Shown here: one piece after another, positions 34,587 through 46,300 of the stretch
How the letters are laid out: each line of letters starts with the position of its first letter
How positions within the stretch are numbered: the stretch's first letter is position 1
Assembly: GCF_904849725.1 (NCBI RefSeq)
Contig: NC_058520.1
Coordinates: 318,009,186 to 318,073,185 of the forward strand
Direction of reading: 5' to 3'
Source of the DNA: Hordeum vulgare subsp. vulgare
Taxonomy: Eukaryota; Streptophyta; Magnoliopsida; Poales; Poaceae
DNA: 64,000 bases
Program-made: the position numbers and the translations under genes
Notes under the pieces: model-generated
Databases searched by the model: none
Told to the model about the DNA's origin: nothing
Seen by the model: the letters and a program-made list of their open reading frames with translations, nothing else

Positions 34587-34959
34587 ACTTGTGAGATATA
34601 TAGCTCTAAGTAGGGAGAGGGAGAGAAGAAGGCAACTAGTGGGGGGCTAAAATGTTAAAGAGAGGGGAGGTTAGGTCATTAGTTAATGGAGGTGGGGTGG
34701 AGGGCAAAGAAAGAGATGAGAGGGGGGAGGGAGAGCATTAATGGAGTTGATGAAGAGGCAAAGAAGAGATTGGAAGAAGGATTGAAGGAAGAAGAAGAGA
34801 AGAGGTGGGAAAGAAGGAAGTGAGAAGAAGACGGGGTGGGGAAAATGTGATGGAGGGGAAAAGAAGAGAGTGAGAGGAGGGGGAGCATTTAAGGAACAAG
34901 AAACGAGGGTGGGGAAGAATGAAGAAAAAGAGGAGGTGGGGAAAAGGTGGCAGATATGT
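34587..34959. repeat. Purine-rich low-complexity tract
   Basis: Imperfect GGGAGAGG, GAAGAAGAG and GGTGGGGAA runs. The complementary open frames at 34679-34971 are Ser/Leu/Pro-rich by-products. Confidence 0.75.
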
Positions 34960-35463
34960 GGCTGGTGACAATATCAGTAGCGCCTCTTTTGTATATGCGT
35001 GCTACTAGTATATCAACTACCACTAGTGTGGCATGACGACACGCGCTGCTGTTAAGTGGGCCCCACCTCCATAACCGTAGGAATTTAGTAGTAGCGTTGT
35101 TTGTTAGGAACATGCTACTGATAATTAGGTTAGCAGTAGTGCTTCAACATGGCACATGCTACTGATAAGTGCGACCCTCGAACTTCACGGTAGAAATATA
35201 TCTGCAGCACCCTTCATGGGAAACGCGCTACAGATATGCCATTAGTTGTAGCGCTTGTTTTTATGGAGTGCTGCTAATTTGTGCTGAATCTGGGGTACCC
35301 TTTAGCCCACTTAGCAGTAGCGTCCTTAGGAATGACAAGCGCTACTTCTAAATTTTACCAGTAGCACTTTTTTCCCGCACGCTAGTGGTGCTTAGCATTA
35401 GTGCTTGGCCCATAAGAGGCACAATTAGTAACATTCTACATATAAGCTTTTCCCTAGTAGTGT
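34960..35463 (-). repeat. CACTA-2 5' subterminal repeats and terminus
   Basis: Many AGTAGCGC / GCTACTG units occur in both orientations (for example 34976, 35091, 35127, 35241, 35319 and 35357). The region ends CCCTAGTAGTG at 35463, so the element starts CACTACTAGGGAAAAGC on the minus strand. The motif differs from the TTTGCCGTC family. The element reads leftwards through the TnpD copies. Its far end was not found and may be deleted or lie in the unresolved region before 29467. Confidence 0.75.
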
Positions 35464-36216
35464 CGCTCCGATCAATAACCAGTAGCAGGACCTAGATGCC
35501 CGTATTGGTTCCTACATATTCTACTAAGATCTTTATCGGTCGAACCACGATGTCAAGTATTCAATCAATCCTGGATGTAGTTCCCTTTGTCCAGCGGTAT
35601 GTTACTTGCACGATATTCGATCATCGGTATCTCCATACCTAGTTCAATCTTGTTACCTGTGAGTCTCTTGTTACCTGTGATGTTGTATTACCAAGAGAGC
35701 CCAGAGATACCTCTCCCTCCGACGGAGTGACAAATCCCAGTCTTGATCTATGCCAACCCAAAAGACACCCTTGGAGATACCTGTATAGTACCTTATAATC
35801 ACTCAGTTACGAAGTGTCATTTGATACATACAAGGCATTCCTCCGGTATCAAGGAGTTGCATGATCTCATGGTCTTAGGAACAGATACTTGGCATATAGA
35901 TAGAAATAGGAAGAAACTTAGCGATGCGATCAAATGTTATGCTTATAGTTGGGTGTTGTCGATCACATCATTCTTGTAATGATGTGATCCTGTTATCATG
36001 ACAACTCATGTCTATGGTTAGGAAACCTTGACCATCTTTAATAAACGAACTAGCCTAGTAGAGGCTCACAAGGGACATGGTGTTGTTTATATATCCACAC
36101 TTCTATTTAAGTTTTCGGTCAATAAAATTATAGCATGGATAACAAACGATTATCATGAACAAGAAAATATAATAATAACACCTTTATTATTGCCTCTAGG
36201 TAATATTTCCAACGAT
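35464..36216 (-). mobile_element. Truncated BARE/Angela-type copia LTR
   Basis: On the minus strand it begins CGTTGGAAATATTACC followed by TAGAGGCAATAATAAAG, the start of the BARE/Angela LTR with the first T changed. It continues through CCATGCTATAATTTTATTG, ACCATGAGATCATGCAACTC, CCGGAGGAATGCCTTG and GACTGGGATTTGTCACTCCG. It stops where CACTA-2 begins, so only about the first 750 bases of a much longer LTR remain here. The rest was not seen on the other side. Confidence 0.8.
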
Positions 36217-36701
36217 CATGGCAGATAAGTCAGAGGACGCGCTTTCGTGGCAAGCTGAGGCTTGTGTAGCAAGGTCCCTTTGCAATCTCAAAGGTCTTGA
36301 AGAATGGAACCTACCGTTTCTACAACTTAAACAAACAATTAAAAGAGCCCCGATCTTGGAATTCAGACCTGCTCCCCTATCTTGTAATGGTTTTTGATTG
36401 ACATTTCATGAACCAAATGGTGTACCCACTCAGGTGACTTCCAACACTTGGAAACTAAACCACTCCCAGCGAGTGAACTAATTATCTATGAACCAGAATT
36501 CTCCTAAGTTAAAAACTACTTACACTAAGGAAATCTTCCAAAATTGGGGGCTTAACTACAAAGTAGAATTCGTGTAAGTTAAAAACTACTCCGAGTGAAG
36601 ACATCTTCCACATTCGCGGGCTTAGCTGCAAACCAGAATTTGCCTATTATTTAAAAGCTACTCCGAGTGAGGAAATCTTTCACACTCGTGGGCTTAACTT
36701 C
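36217..36701 (+). mobile_element. 3' internal end of an LTR retrotransposon with three 70-bp repeats
   Basis: Three direct repeats of 70 bp start at 36501, 36571 and 36641. Each contains AAAAACTACT, AAATCTTCCA-like text and GGGGGCTTAACT-like text, which resembles a polypurine tract. A short reading frame beginning ATGGCAGATAAGTC at 36223 ends within 60 codons and is not assigned. The arrangement fits the 3' untranslated region just before an LTR. Confidence 0.5.
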
Positions 36702-38210
36702 TGTCACACTCTATGTTTTGCCTTATATTACTAAATAACATAGCTCAAAAATTAGGGCCAACAAATTTTGTGTGTGTGTGTGCTTGTGATGCTTGATTTG
36801 CTTGCTTGCTTGATTGTGTTTTAAATCGCAAAAATGCTCCTACTCTCAAGACTCATCTCCTTGATCCAAATCTTTTCCCAATGACCATGCCATGTGTATA
36901 AGACACCAAACTATTTTTATGAAATATTATGTTCACCAAAAAACATTTGTTTAATTTAGCTTTTCAAAAACCGTGTGAATTGAAGTTTGTAGTACAAGTC
37001 CTCAAATTAGGGAGGATGTTTTACCCCAAATATTGTATTTGGATCCTATTATCAAAAATACTTCCCAAAACCACAAAAACATTATTTTATAAATTATGTT
37101 TGTAGTTTATTTAAATACCTTTTTTGAGACAAGAAATGGTCTTTAATAGGGGAAAATTATTTTTATGTTTCCAAAATATTTGAGAAAAATTAGGGAAACT
37201 TAGTGGACATATATTTTTATATATAAGAGTTTCAACACATGATCATGTTCAAAATATTTCACAAAACCCTCCAAAACCCTTTCTGCCTATTTAAAGTATT
37301 TGAAATATTTCTATAAGAAATATTCTCAAATAAATCCACGAAAATTCTGGCATGCCAAATATGCTATATGTGATCATCTTGCCTAATTTCATCCAAATCC
37401 AAATGGATTTAGTTCACCAAAAGGCTCCAAAACCCTCTTTGTCCAGATGTAAACTTGAGCAACTTTAGATTGCCAAGTGCCTCTAATTATGTTCATACTT
37501 TCTGGACATGTTCTATTCTGCTAATAAATGCATCCACACCAAGTGGTGCATCAAGGAGAATAGATCCACTTGTCCAAATCCCCCAAACCCATTTCTGCTG
37601 ATTTCTAGAATTGGAAATTTTTGCATTGTCAAGTTTCCCCATTTGGTCCCAAAATTTTTGGGCATGCTATAGTACCCAAGTGATGCCACCACACCAACTA
37701 GTGCATCAAGGACAATGGATTTGAATAGCTAGATCTGAGCAAATCCATTTCTGCCCTTTTCTAGGGTTTATAAAGTTTACATTGGTAACTTTTATCATCT
37801 AATCCCAAAATTGGTGATCAACCTCACTTATATCTATCATCTAGTCCTGCTAAGTTTCATAGCAAGAATTACCATTTAGCTAGCTCAAACTTGCATCAAA
37901 CAGCTTCTAGTGATTCCCAAAGTTACTGTTTTCACAACTTTTACTATTCTCCTTGCTCTTTAATTTTTACCACATCACCTACTAGTTCCCTTCTACCTAT
38001 ACTAAAGATTTCATGGTCAGAGCTAAATGATTGATGGGGTAAAACCCTCATTTTTACCTCTGATTAGCCCCTGTCTTGCTCTCCACACCTCAATTTTTCT
38101 TTTCCCTTATGCCTTCTACTTTCATTGCTCCCGAGGACATCTCCAGTAAACCCCCATGACTAGTGGACAAGGTGGGCGCGTCGTAAGCACCCTCGAGCAC
38201 ACCATAACGG
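36702..38210 (+). mobile_element. Large LTR, left part (U3-like)
   Basis: Begins near TGTCACACTCTATG after the 70-bp repeats. It is AT-rich and contains repeated CCAAAACCC / TTTCTGCC phrases about 80-120 bp apart, as in gypsy LTR U3 regions. No gene is present. It is interrupted at 38210 by another LTR and continues at 39409. The exact first base is uncertain. Confidence 0.5.
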
Positions 38211-39408
38211 TGATAACCCACAAGTATAGGGGATCGTGACAGTCTTCACGGGTAGTATTTCACTCTAATTTACTCATTTGACACAAGGGGAGCCAAAGAA
38301 TATTTAGAGGCCTTGACAGTTGAGTTTTCAATTCAACCCCACCCAGGATATCTTGCTAAAGCAAAATATTTTGAGCAAGACAAATAATAGTAGTGGTGGT
38401 AACATTGATAGCAGCAATTTTGGTAACAATGGTAATAGTAGCATTGAGTAGCAGGTGTGATAGTAAGAACATAGGTAGTAACTTAGCAAGATTTAGTATT
38501 TGTAAAGCGTAGGTACATGGATATGCGAAATCAGAACAAAGCATTAACACATAGTGAATATATGAACTCCTCAAACTACGACAATCACCGAAAATAATCC
38601 CAATTGTTGTCACATTGGGGTATGCGGATCAAGACACGTAGTAGGTAACTACAACTTGCAAGATAGGATCCACATCACTCTTATATTCATGAAAACATAA
38701 TAGGTTCTTATCTAAAATCATGGCACTCGGGCCCTAATGAGAAGCATTTAGCATAGAAAAGTCATAGCAACAACAATCTCATAACATAGTGGATACCAGT
38801 GATCAAGCCTACCAAACTTAACTCGATTACATGATCAATCTCATCCAAACCTCATCACGATCGAGCATGCCTACTAAGGGATTACTCACATCTGGTGGTG
38901 AGCATCATGGAATTGTCGATGGAGAAGGGTTGATGATGACGACAACGATGAATCCCCATCTCTGGAGCCCTAAACGGACTCCACATCAGCCCTCCCGAGG
39001 AAGAAGAGGAGGTGTTGGCGGCTTTGTCTCTTAAGAAGTGATGAAATATTTTCTCTAATTTTTTCTTTGAGGATGTGAATTTATAAGAGTGGAATTAGGG
39101 TTGCGAGAGCCACGTGGGCCCCGGAAGACATCAGGGCACAACCAAGGGGGGTGGGCGCGCCTTGTTGCCTTGTGATCCACAGGGAGCCCCCTGTGGTTCA
39201 TCGCTCCAAATATCCTTATTTATTCTAGAAATAATTTGTAAACAGTTTTGTCTACTTTGGAGAACTTTTATTTTTGCACAAAAATAACACCAGGGTAGTT
39301 CTGTTGAAAAGAACGTCATTCCGGGTTAGTTTCATTCAAATCATGCAAATTAGAGTGCAAAACGAGAGCAAAAGTGTTTGGAAAAGTAGATACATTGGAG
39401 ATATATCA
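38211..39408 (-). mobile_element. Solo-like gypsy LTR, 1198 bp
   Basis: Runs TGATAACCCACAAG...GAGATATATCA. On the minus strand the start TGATATATCTCC and end GTGGGTTATCA match the common Triticeae TGATACGTCTCC-type LTR. There is no internal region. The flanks (AACGG before, TTCGA after) do not match, so it is not a simple solo LTR from one insertion; inter-element recombination or local mutation is likely. Confidence 0.8.
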
Positions 39409-40643
39409 TTCGACTATATGCATGGTGTGGAGAGCGCTAAGGTGCACTCTGGCACTGTAGCCATGTCCTACCCGAGGCTCTCGACCACCTCATGTCCCCC
39501 CGAATCGCTAGAGACCTCTCCTCGGTGTTAGCAACATGCATCTCTGTCGGCCCCCCTCCTATCTCTCTCTCGAGCTGCCCTCCTTCGCACGTGCGACGCC
39601 CGCCCCTGGCTTCCAATCGGCGACCCTGCAAGAGCAAGGCCATGTCCTCGCCCCATCCTCTCTCTTCCTTCCCCTAGACCAGGACCAAGCCCGTGAGCGC
39701 TGGAGGCACAAACCAGAGTAACCCAGAGACCATTGAAGGAGCTGGACCATGGTTGTGAGCCCCGTCCATGGTGAACTCCGACCACGTCTATAAAAGAGCC
39801 CCCCGGACCCAGCTCTCTCCCCGTGTTGCTTCCTCATCCACCCAATCGACCGCCTCGGCCATTTTGTTCCTCTTTAGAAGGTCTCTACGCTCGAGATCAA
39901 GCACAACCTAGCCGCGTCGGGTCGTCGTCGTCCGCTCGGTACCGACCTCCCCCGTAGACGTTATCCCTCGATGTGGAGCCCAGCCTGGCGCTAATGTATC
40001 CATGCCTCCTTTTCCCTACCTTTTCAGCTTTGGGTGACCGAGGCAACCCTCTCCTGAAGCCCCACCACCGTGCTCGCTCGTTGCTGGCGAACCAAAGCTC
40101 ACCGACGCTCCTATCAACCACCGTTCGAGGAGTGATGATGCCCTGATCCTAATCATGCCCCACCCGCACCAATTCGCCGTCGGTGAGGCCCTTTTCCTCC
40201 CTGTCCCAAGAAGGGTGATGACAGGTGGGAAACGTGTCTCATTCACTCAGCCCCTCTCTCCCATTGACGACTAGGTCCTAGTCGTTAGGTTTGGACGCCC
40301 CAGCCACACGCATGCTGAGTCGGCTCTAGGCATAAGAAGGGTTTACGCCTTCGACGTGGCCGCGGTGTGTTGTGAGCATGTCTAGGCCGGCCCGGCACGT
40401 TGGTTTTGTCCCACGGCACATCGTGCTATTTCATGGATTTCCAAAAAATTCCATAGAGTATTATATTTATCCAAATGCATTGATTCAAATTTCTATATTC
40501 TCTTAAGAATGCCATCTATTACTTGGTGCAACTTCCATAATTTTTCACCACAAGTTTTTCCCTTTTGAAATTTAAATTCAAATTTGAACCACAAAAGGCC
40601 ACTTGGCAAAACCCCTAGAGGATTCCAATCAACTCCAAATGGA
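39409..40643 (+). mobile_element. Large LTR, right part with TATA box
   Basis: A TATA box CTATAAAAG at 39788-39796 is followed by GC-rich transcribed-leader-like DNA, then AT-rich text such as AAATTTAAATTCAAATTTGAACC up to 40643. This fits the core promoter, R and U5 of the LTR started at about 36702. The GC-rich open frames at 39492-40246 overlap on both strands and are not credible genes. The LTR is cut at a CACTACACC sequence at 40644. Confidence 0.5.
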
Positions 40644-42501
40644 CACTACACCACAACACTTGATTGTGGGCAGTTAACTACCGGGAGAAATAGCTGTCCA
40701 GGGGCATAGGATATGCCGGGACATCTATATGTGCGGGTACAAGTATGTCCCTGCAGTGAAACTACCAAGAAAACTTAACAATGATGGCATACCTACCGTA
40801 GGTACACTTTATGACACACAAACTGCCGACACAAACAAATCACGACACAAAATCTACGAGAGATTGACTTCGGCGCTAGACCAAAGTATTGGACCTAAAA
40901 TGCACGCCATAGAGTAAAAAGAGAGGGCGAGTGACAAATATTTTGGTCTGAAAGGACCATAGAAGAACCGGGCCTCCATGGATCCACCAGACCAGTGGCG
41001 CCCCCAAATCGAAGCCGCCCGTGCCCTCCACACGAGTCGTCGTCACTGCCAGACTGCATCCACCGACGCCCCACTCACATCCCATAGCCGGCAGCATCAC
41101 ATCTCACACTCGGCATACTACCGGCATAGTCCCCACCACCAAACCGCCTCACCCAACCATCCCATGACCGACAGGCACCCTTCAACAAGAGCACTGTCGC
41201 TGTCGAGATCCATCACCGTAGGTCCGGCCGCAGCCCCTCTCCAGCCCCAGTAACCACCCCAGCTACCGATGAGATTGAGAGACATAGGGAGGAGTTAGGT
41301 GGTGTCACATGCGAGCAACGGAAGAAGGGGATCTATCCCTGAGGTGCTTGAGGAGGCTAGTGGATATGGGAGGACAGAGCTGAGCAAATGTTGGGGTAAT
41401 CTTTTCTCCTTTCCCTCCCTCCATCCTTCCCATGTGCGGTCATCCTTTGCCGGACGCTATGGCCATTGATTTTCCAACACTTATTCGACTGTTGAGAGCT
41501 TAGCAGCTAGCTGTTCGGATAAAATATGTTGGAAAGTGTCCATCCTTAATTAGTGTTTTTATGTGTAAATATGGAGGGACTGATAGCAGATTTGTTGAGA
41601 GTAGTTACAACTTGAAACTTTTTAATTTGCATTGAACATTGGTCAAACGGGTTGACTTATTTCAGAGTTGTGGCCTTCTATCATGTGTAGATGTACAAGA
41701 ATTAGTAAGTATCTTCCTTTCCTTACTTTTGGATGTGTTGAATTAACTTAAATGTAGCATGTTTCCTTTTGTACCAAAAGGTGCTTGACTTCTTTGTCTA
41801 ATGTGGAAACTGATTTTTTAATCTTGGTTGACCATACTGAAGGAGCCATAACCGTTGACAATTCCACAACATTACTGGATCTTCTGTTTGGTACAAAATC
41901 TAGGAGTGAGTTCCTATTAGCCTACCATTACTCTTCTATTTGAAAAGTTTTTCATTGATTTCTTGCTTATATACTGAATGCAAATTTGTTTAAATTTACC
42001 TCTCGCAAGTACATGCCTAGGTTCGTCATTGTAGCTCCCGAATTTCACCTCTCGCAGTCCCCAATGGAGAGGTGCAACTTAGCCATCAACAATTCGATCC
42101 TTCTATTTGAATACGAAGGATCCTCGGTAGAAAATGCATTGGGAGGTCAAGGGATTGCTAACTATGTTCGCTCATGTAATTATATGTTATAAAGGAATTT
42201 GTTTGATCAGCTTATCTCTGCACAATTTCTAGATACTTCATACAATGGTGCTAACTTTCTAGATAAACATGTTCATTAGTTAGCAACAAATCCTTTTGCC
42301 CTGGGATAAATCCTTATAAATGAGGTTCTCTAAGAAAACTTTTCTCATTTTTTCATGTTGGCTGGTCCGCGTGAGGTAATATGCACCTTTCTATTGATTG
42401 CTATGTGTGTTATGTTTAGTTACTGCATGGTTAATTGCTAGATCCATGTGACTAGACTGATTAGACTTTTATTGGATGACGATGGTCTTGCATGTCATGT
42501 G
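40644..42501 (+). mobile_element. Possible start of another DNA transposon (CACTACACC end)
   Basis: CACTACACCACAACACTTG at 40644 sits exactly where LTR-like sequence stops, and could be a CACTA terminus. The interior has short ACTACCG / GCCGACA motifs, a GC-rich leader-like zone (40980-41260) and then AT-rich DNA with no clear exons. A 68-codon frame at 41986-42192 has no similarity I know. No matching opposite end was found, so this is tentative. Confidence 0.35.
42499..42501. repeat. Target duplication GTG of CACTA-3, left copy
   Basis: GTG precedes the element at 42499-42501 and follows it at 57657-57659. Three bases is the expected CACTA duplication size. Confidence 0.85.
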
Positions 42502-43100
42502 CAGTACAGGGATCAGAAACTTTGCCGTCCGCCATGGCAGAAGGCAAAGGGGGGCACCCCGGATGGCAAAGCCTTTCCCGTCCGTCAGCGGACGACAAAC
42601 TAGATGACAAAGATTTATCCGGTGAAGAGGTTCTTTGCCGTCTGCCTTTGGAAGGTGGATGTCAAAGAATCTTTGCCATGGGGGGGGGGCTGACGGCAAA
42701 CAAAATGGGACGGCAGATCCGCAAGCGCTTTGGTTAAGTGCTAACGACAGCTTGCTCGGCCCACCCCCGCTTTGTCGTCTGCCCTACCCCCCTTTGCCGT
42801 ATTTCCTCCCCCCATGCCGTCAGCCATGTTTGAGGCCGAGGGCAAAGGGGGGCACCCAGCCCCTCTCTCCCTGCACCTTTGTTTTCTTCCCTCCCCCTTT
42901 GCCGTCAGCCATGAGTGAGGCCGACGACAAAGGGGGCACCCCAACATGTTTCAGTCCAGGCATGTTTCAGCCTTTGCCGTTTGTTGCAAGCCCTTTGCTG
43001 TCGGTGGGCGGATGGCAAAGTCTCAAAACAACCCTTTTTATTTTATTTTCTATAATATCCAGAAATTTTCACACAAATCAGGAATAATTTTCACAATAAT
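42502..43100 (-). repeat. CACTA-3 3' subterminal repeats
   Basis: About fifteen TTTGCCGTC / GACGGCAAAG-type motifs lie in both orientations, with G-runs (a run of nine Gs near 42680). Several units carry the extension GGGGGGCACCCC, which is absent from CACTA-1, so this end belongs to a separate subfamily. Confidence 0.85.
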
Positions 43101-43380
43101 CAGGATATATATATATATATATATATTTGACAGAAATAATTTTGTTTCCATACTCATAACCATAATAAAATAACTTTCATCCATAATACATACATATTAT
43201 GCAAGTTGCATTCGTAGCAAACCATATATTACACTAGTTTCATCCATGCATACAAAGTTTCATATATATCCATATACTACAATAGTTTCAATCCAAGCTT
43301 CCATGAAGCCATGGTAGAATCAACCATATTCAAGCACTCCATGAATATAATCCAAGTTCCCGTGAAGTGAATGTAATATG
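43101..43380. other. AT-rich segment with (AT)n microsatellite
   Basis: An (AT)n run spans 43105-43126. It is followed by CATACATATTATGC and CCATGAAGCC-type text that parallels the AT-rich tail of CACTA-1 (12591-12965). No gene is seen. Confidence 0.6.
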
Positions 43381-46300
43381 CAAAATGGCAAATAAGAAAG
43401 TTAGAAGAAAAAGACTAGATGAAGAAGAGAAGTATAGGTCATTTCAGAGAGAACTTAGCTAAGTATAGGCCATTTAATAGCTAAGTTTTGGGAAATAAGT
43501 CATCTTGGAGCTACATAGCCTTATTATGTCATTTAGGGGAGAACTTAGCTAACTATATGTCATTTTGGAGCTACTTTGGGAAAAATATGTCATTTTGGGG
43601 CCAACTATGCTTATTAAACCATTTTGGATCTAGATAAGCTAATAATAGGCCATTTAATAGCTAAGTTAGGTGGAATAGGTCATCTTGGAGCTACATAGCC
43701 TTATTATGTCATTTCGGAGATAACTTACCTAAGTATAGGCCATTCTAGAGCTAATTTGGATAAAACATGTCATTTTGGAGCCAACTATGATTATTAAGGC
43801 ATTTTGGAGCTAGCTAAGCTAATTATAGGCCATTTAATAGCTAAGTTAGGTGGAATAGATCATCTTGGAGCTACATAGCCTTATTATGTCATTTAGAAGA
43901 GAACTTAGGTAAGTATAGGTCATTTTTTATTAAATATGTCATTTCGAAGCTAACTAAGCTAATTATGTCATTTAGTTGGAAGCCAAACTAAGTATAGGCC
44001 ATTCTAGAGCTAACTTGGGTAAAAATATGTCATTTTGGAGCCAACTATGATTATTAAGCCATTTTGGAGCTAACTAAGCTAATTATTGGTCATTTAATAG
44101 CTAAGTTTGGTATAATAGATCATCTTGGAGCTACATAGCCTTATTATGTCATTTAGAAGAGAACTTAGGTAAGTATAGGTCATTTTTTATTAAATAGGCC
44201 ATTTGTGAGCTAAATGGGCTAGTTATGTCATTTTAGAGGAAAACAAGCTAAGTATATAATATTCATGAACTAACCAAGGTTCTTATGCCATTTTGAGCCT
44301 GTTATGTCATTCTGAAGCTAAATTAGTCATTTTAATGAGCTAACCAAGGTTCTTTTGATGTTTGTACCTAACTAAGCTAATTATTTTATTTTGGAGGATA
44401 ATTAGCTAAGTATATCTTTCTTGGGGAAAATAAGCTACATAGAACAAGAAAGAGAAGAAGCAAGAAGAGAAGAAGAAGGAGAAGAAAAAGAAGAAGAAGA
44501 AGAAGAAGAAGAAGGAGAAGGAGAAGGAGAAGGAATAGGAGAAGAAGAAGAAAATAAGAAGGAGAAGAAGGAGGAGAGAATAAGAAGGAGGGCTCCTTCT
44601 CCTTCTTGTCCTCCTTCTCCTTCTCCTTCTTCTTCTCTTCTTCTTCTCTTCTCTTCTTCTTCTTCTTCCTTCTTTTCATTTTTCCTCTTTCTTCTCCTCT
44701 TGTCCTCTTCTTCGAGCTAAATTAGCTAATAATGCCTTTTTGAAGCTAATTATGTTATTTTGGAGGATAAGTAGCTAAGTATAGGTCATTTCTTATTAAA
44801 TAGGCCATTTTCGAGCTAACTATGCTAATTATGTCATTTAGGTGGAAGCCAAGCAAAGTATAGGCCATTCTAGAGCTAACTTGGGTAAAATATGTCATTT
44901 TGGAGCCAACTATGATTATTAAGGCATTTTGGAGATAGCTAAGCTAATTATAGGCTATTTAATAACTGATTATTACCTAAGTATGTGTTTTTGGAGCTAA
45001 ATGCAATAATTATGTCATTTTAGAGGAATACAAGCTAAGTACATAATTTTCATGAGCTAACCACGGTTCTTATGCCATTTTGAGCTTATTACGTCAGTTT
45101 GGAGCTAAATTAGTCATTTTAATGAGCTAACCAAGGTTCTTATGATGTTTTTACCTAAATAAGCTAATTATGTCATTTTGAAGGATAATTAGCTAAGTAT
45201 GTCTTTGTTGGGGAAAATAAGCTACGTAGAAGAAGAAAGAGAAGAACCAAGAAGGGAAGAAGAAGGAGAAGAAAAAGAAGAAGAAGGAGGAGGAGGAGGA
45301 GGAGAAGGAGAAGGAAGAGGAGAAGAAGAAGAAAAGAAGAAGAGAATAAGAAGGAGAAGAGGAAGGAGAAGAAGGAGGAGAGAAGAAGAAGGAGGGCTCC
45401 TTCTTCTCCTTCTTCTCCTTCTCCTTCTTCTTCTCTTCTTCTTCTTCCTTCTTTTCATTTTTCCTCTATCTTCTCCTCTTGTCCTCTTCTTCCAGCTAAA
45501 TTAGCTAATTATGCCTTTTTCGATCTAAATATGTCATTTTGGAGGATAATTATCTTAGTATAGGTCATTTCTTATTAAATAGGCCATTTTGGAGCTAACT
45601 AAGCTAATTATGTCATTTAGGTGGAAGCTCACCTAAGTATAGTCCATTCTAGAGCTAACTTGGTAAAATATGTCATTTTGAAACCAACTATGATTATTAA
45701 GGAATTTTGGAGCTAGATAAGCTAATTATAGGCCATTTAATAGCTAAGTTTGGTGGAATAGGTCATCTTGGAGCTACATAGCCTTATTATGTCATTTAGA
45801 AGAGAACTTAGGTAAGTATAGATCATTTTTTATAGGTCATTTTCGAGCTAACAAAGCTAATTTTGTCATTTAGGTGGAAGACAAGCTAAGGATAGGCCAT
45901 TCTAGATCTAGCTTGGGTAAAATATGTCATTTTGGAGCCAACTATGATTATTAAGCCATTTTGGAGCTAACTATGCTAATTATAGGCAATTTAATAGCTA
46001 AGTTAGTTGGAATAGGTCATCTTGGAGCTACATAGCCTTATTATGTCATTTATAAGAGAACTTAGGTAAGTATTGGTCTTTTTTTATTAAATAGGACATT
46101 TTGGAGCTAAATGGGCTAATTATATCATTTTAGAGGAAAAGAAGCTAAGTATATAATATTCATGACCTAACCAAGGTTCTTATGTCATTTTGAGCTTATT
46201 ATGTCATTTTGGAGATAACTTAGTCATTTTAATGAGCTAACCAAGGTTCTTATGATGTTTTTATCTAACTAAGATAATTATGTCATTTTGGAGGATAATT

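Noticed and set aside
39492..40246. Possible GC-rich host exon after a TATA box.
   Set aside because: Open frames overlap on both strands and are short, and the TATA box plus flanks fit an LTR promoter and leader.
41986..42192. A 68-codon frame in the unassigned segment.
   Set aside because: Short, single, with no recognisable motif or splice context. Mentioned but not called as a gene.
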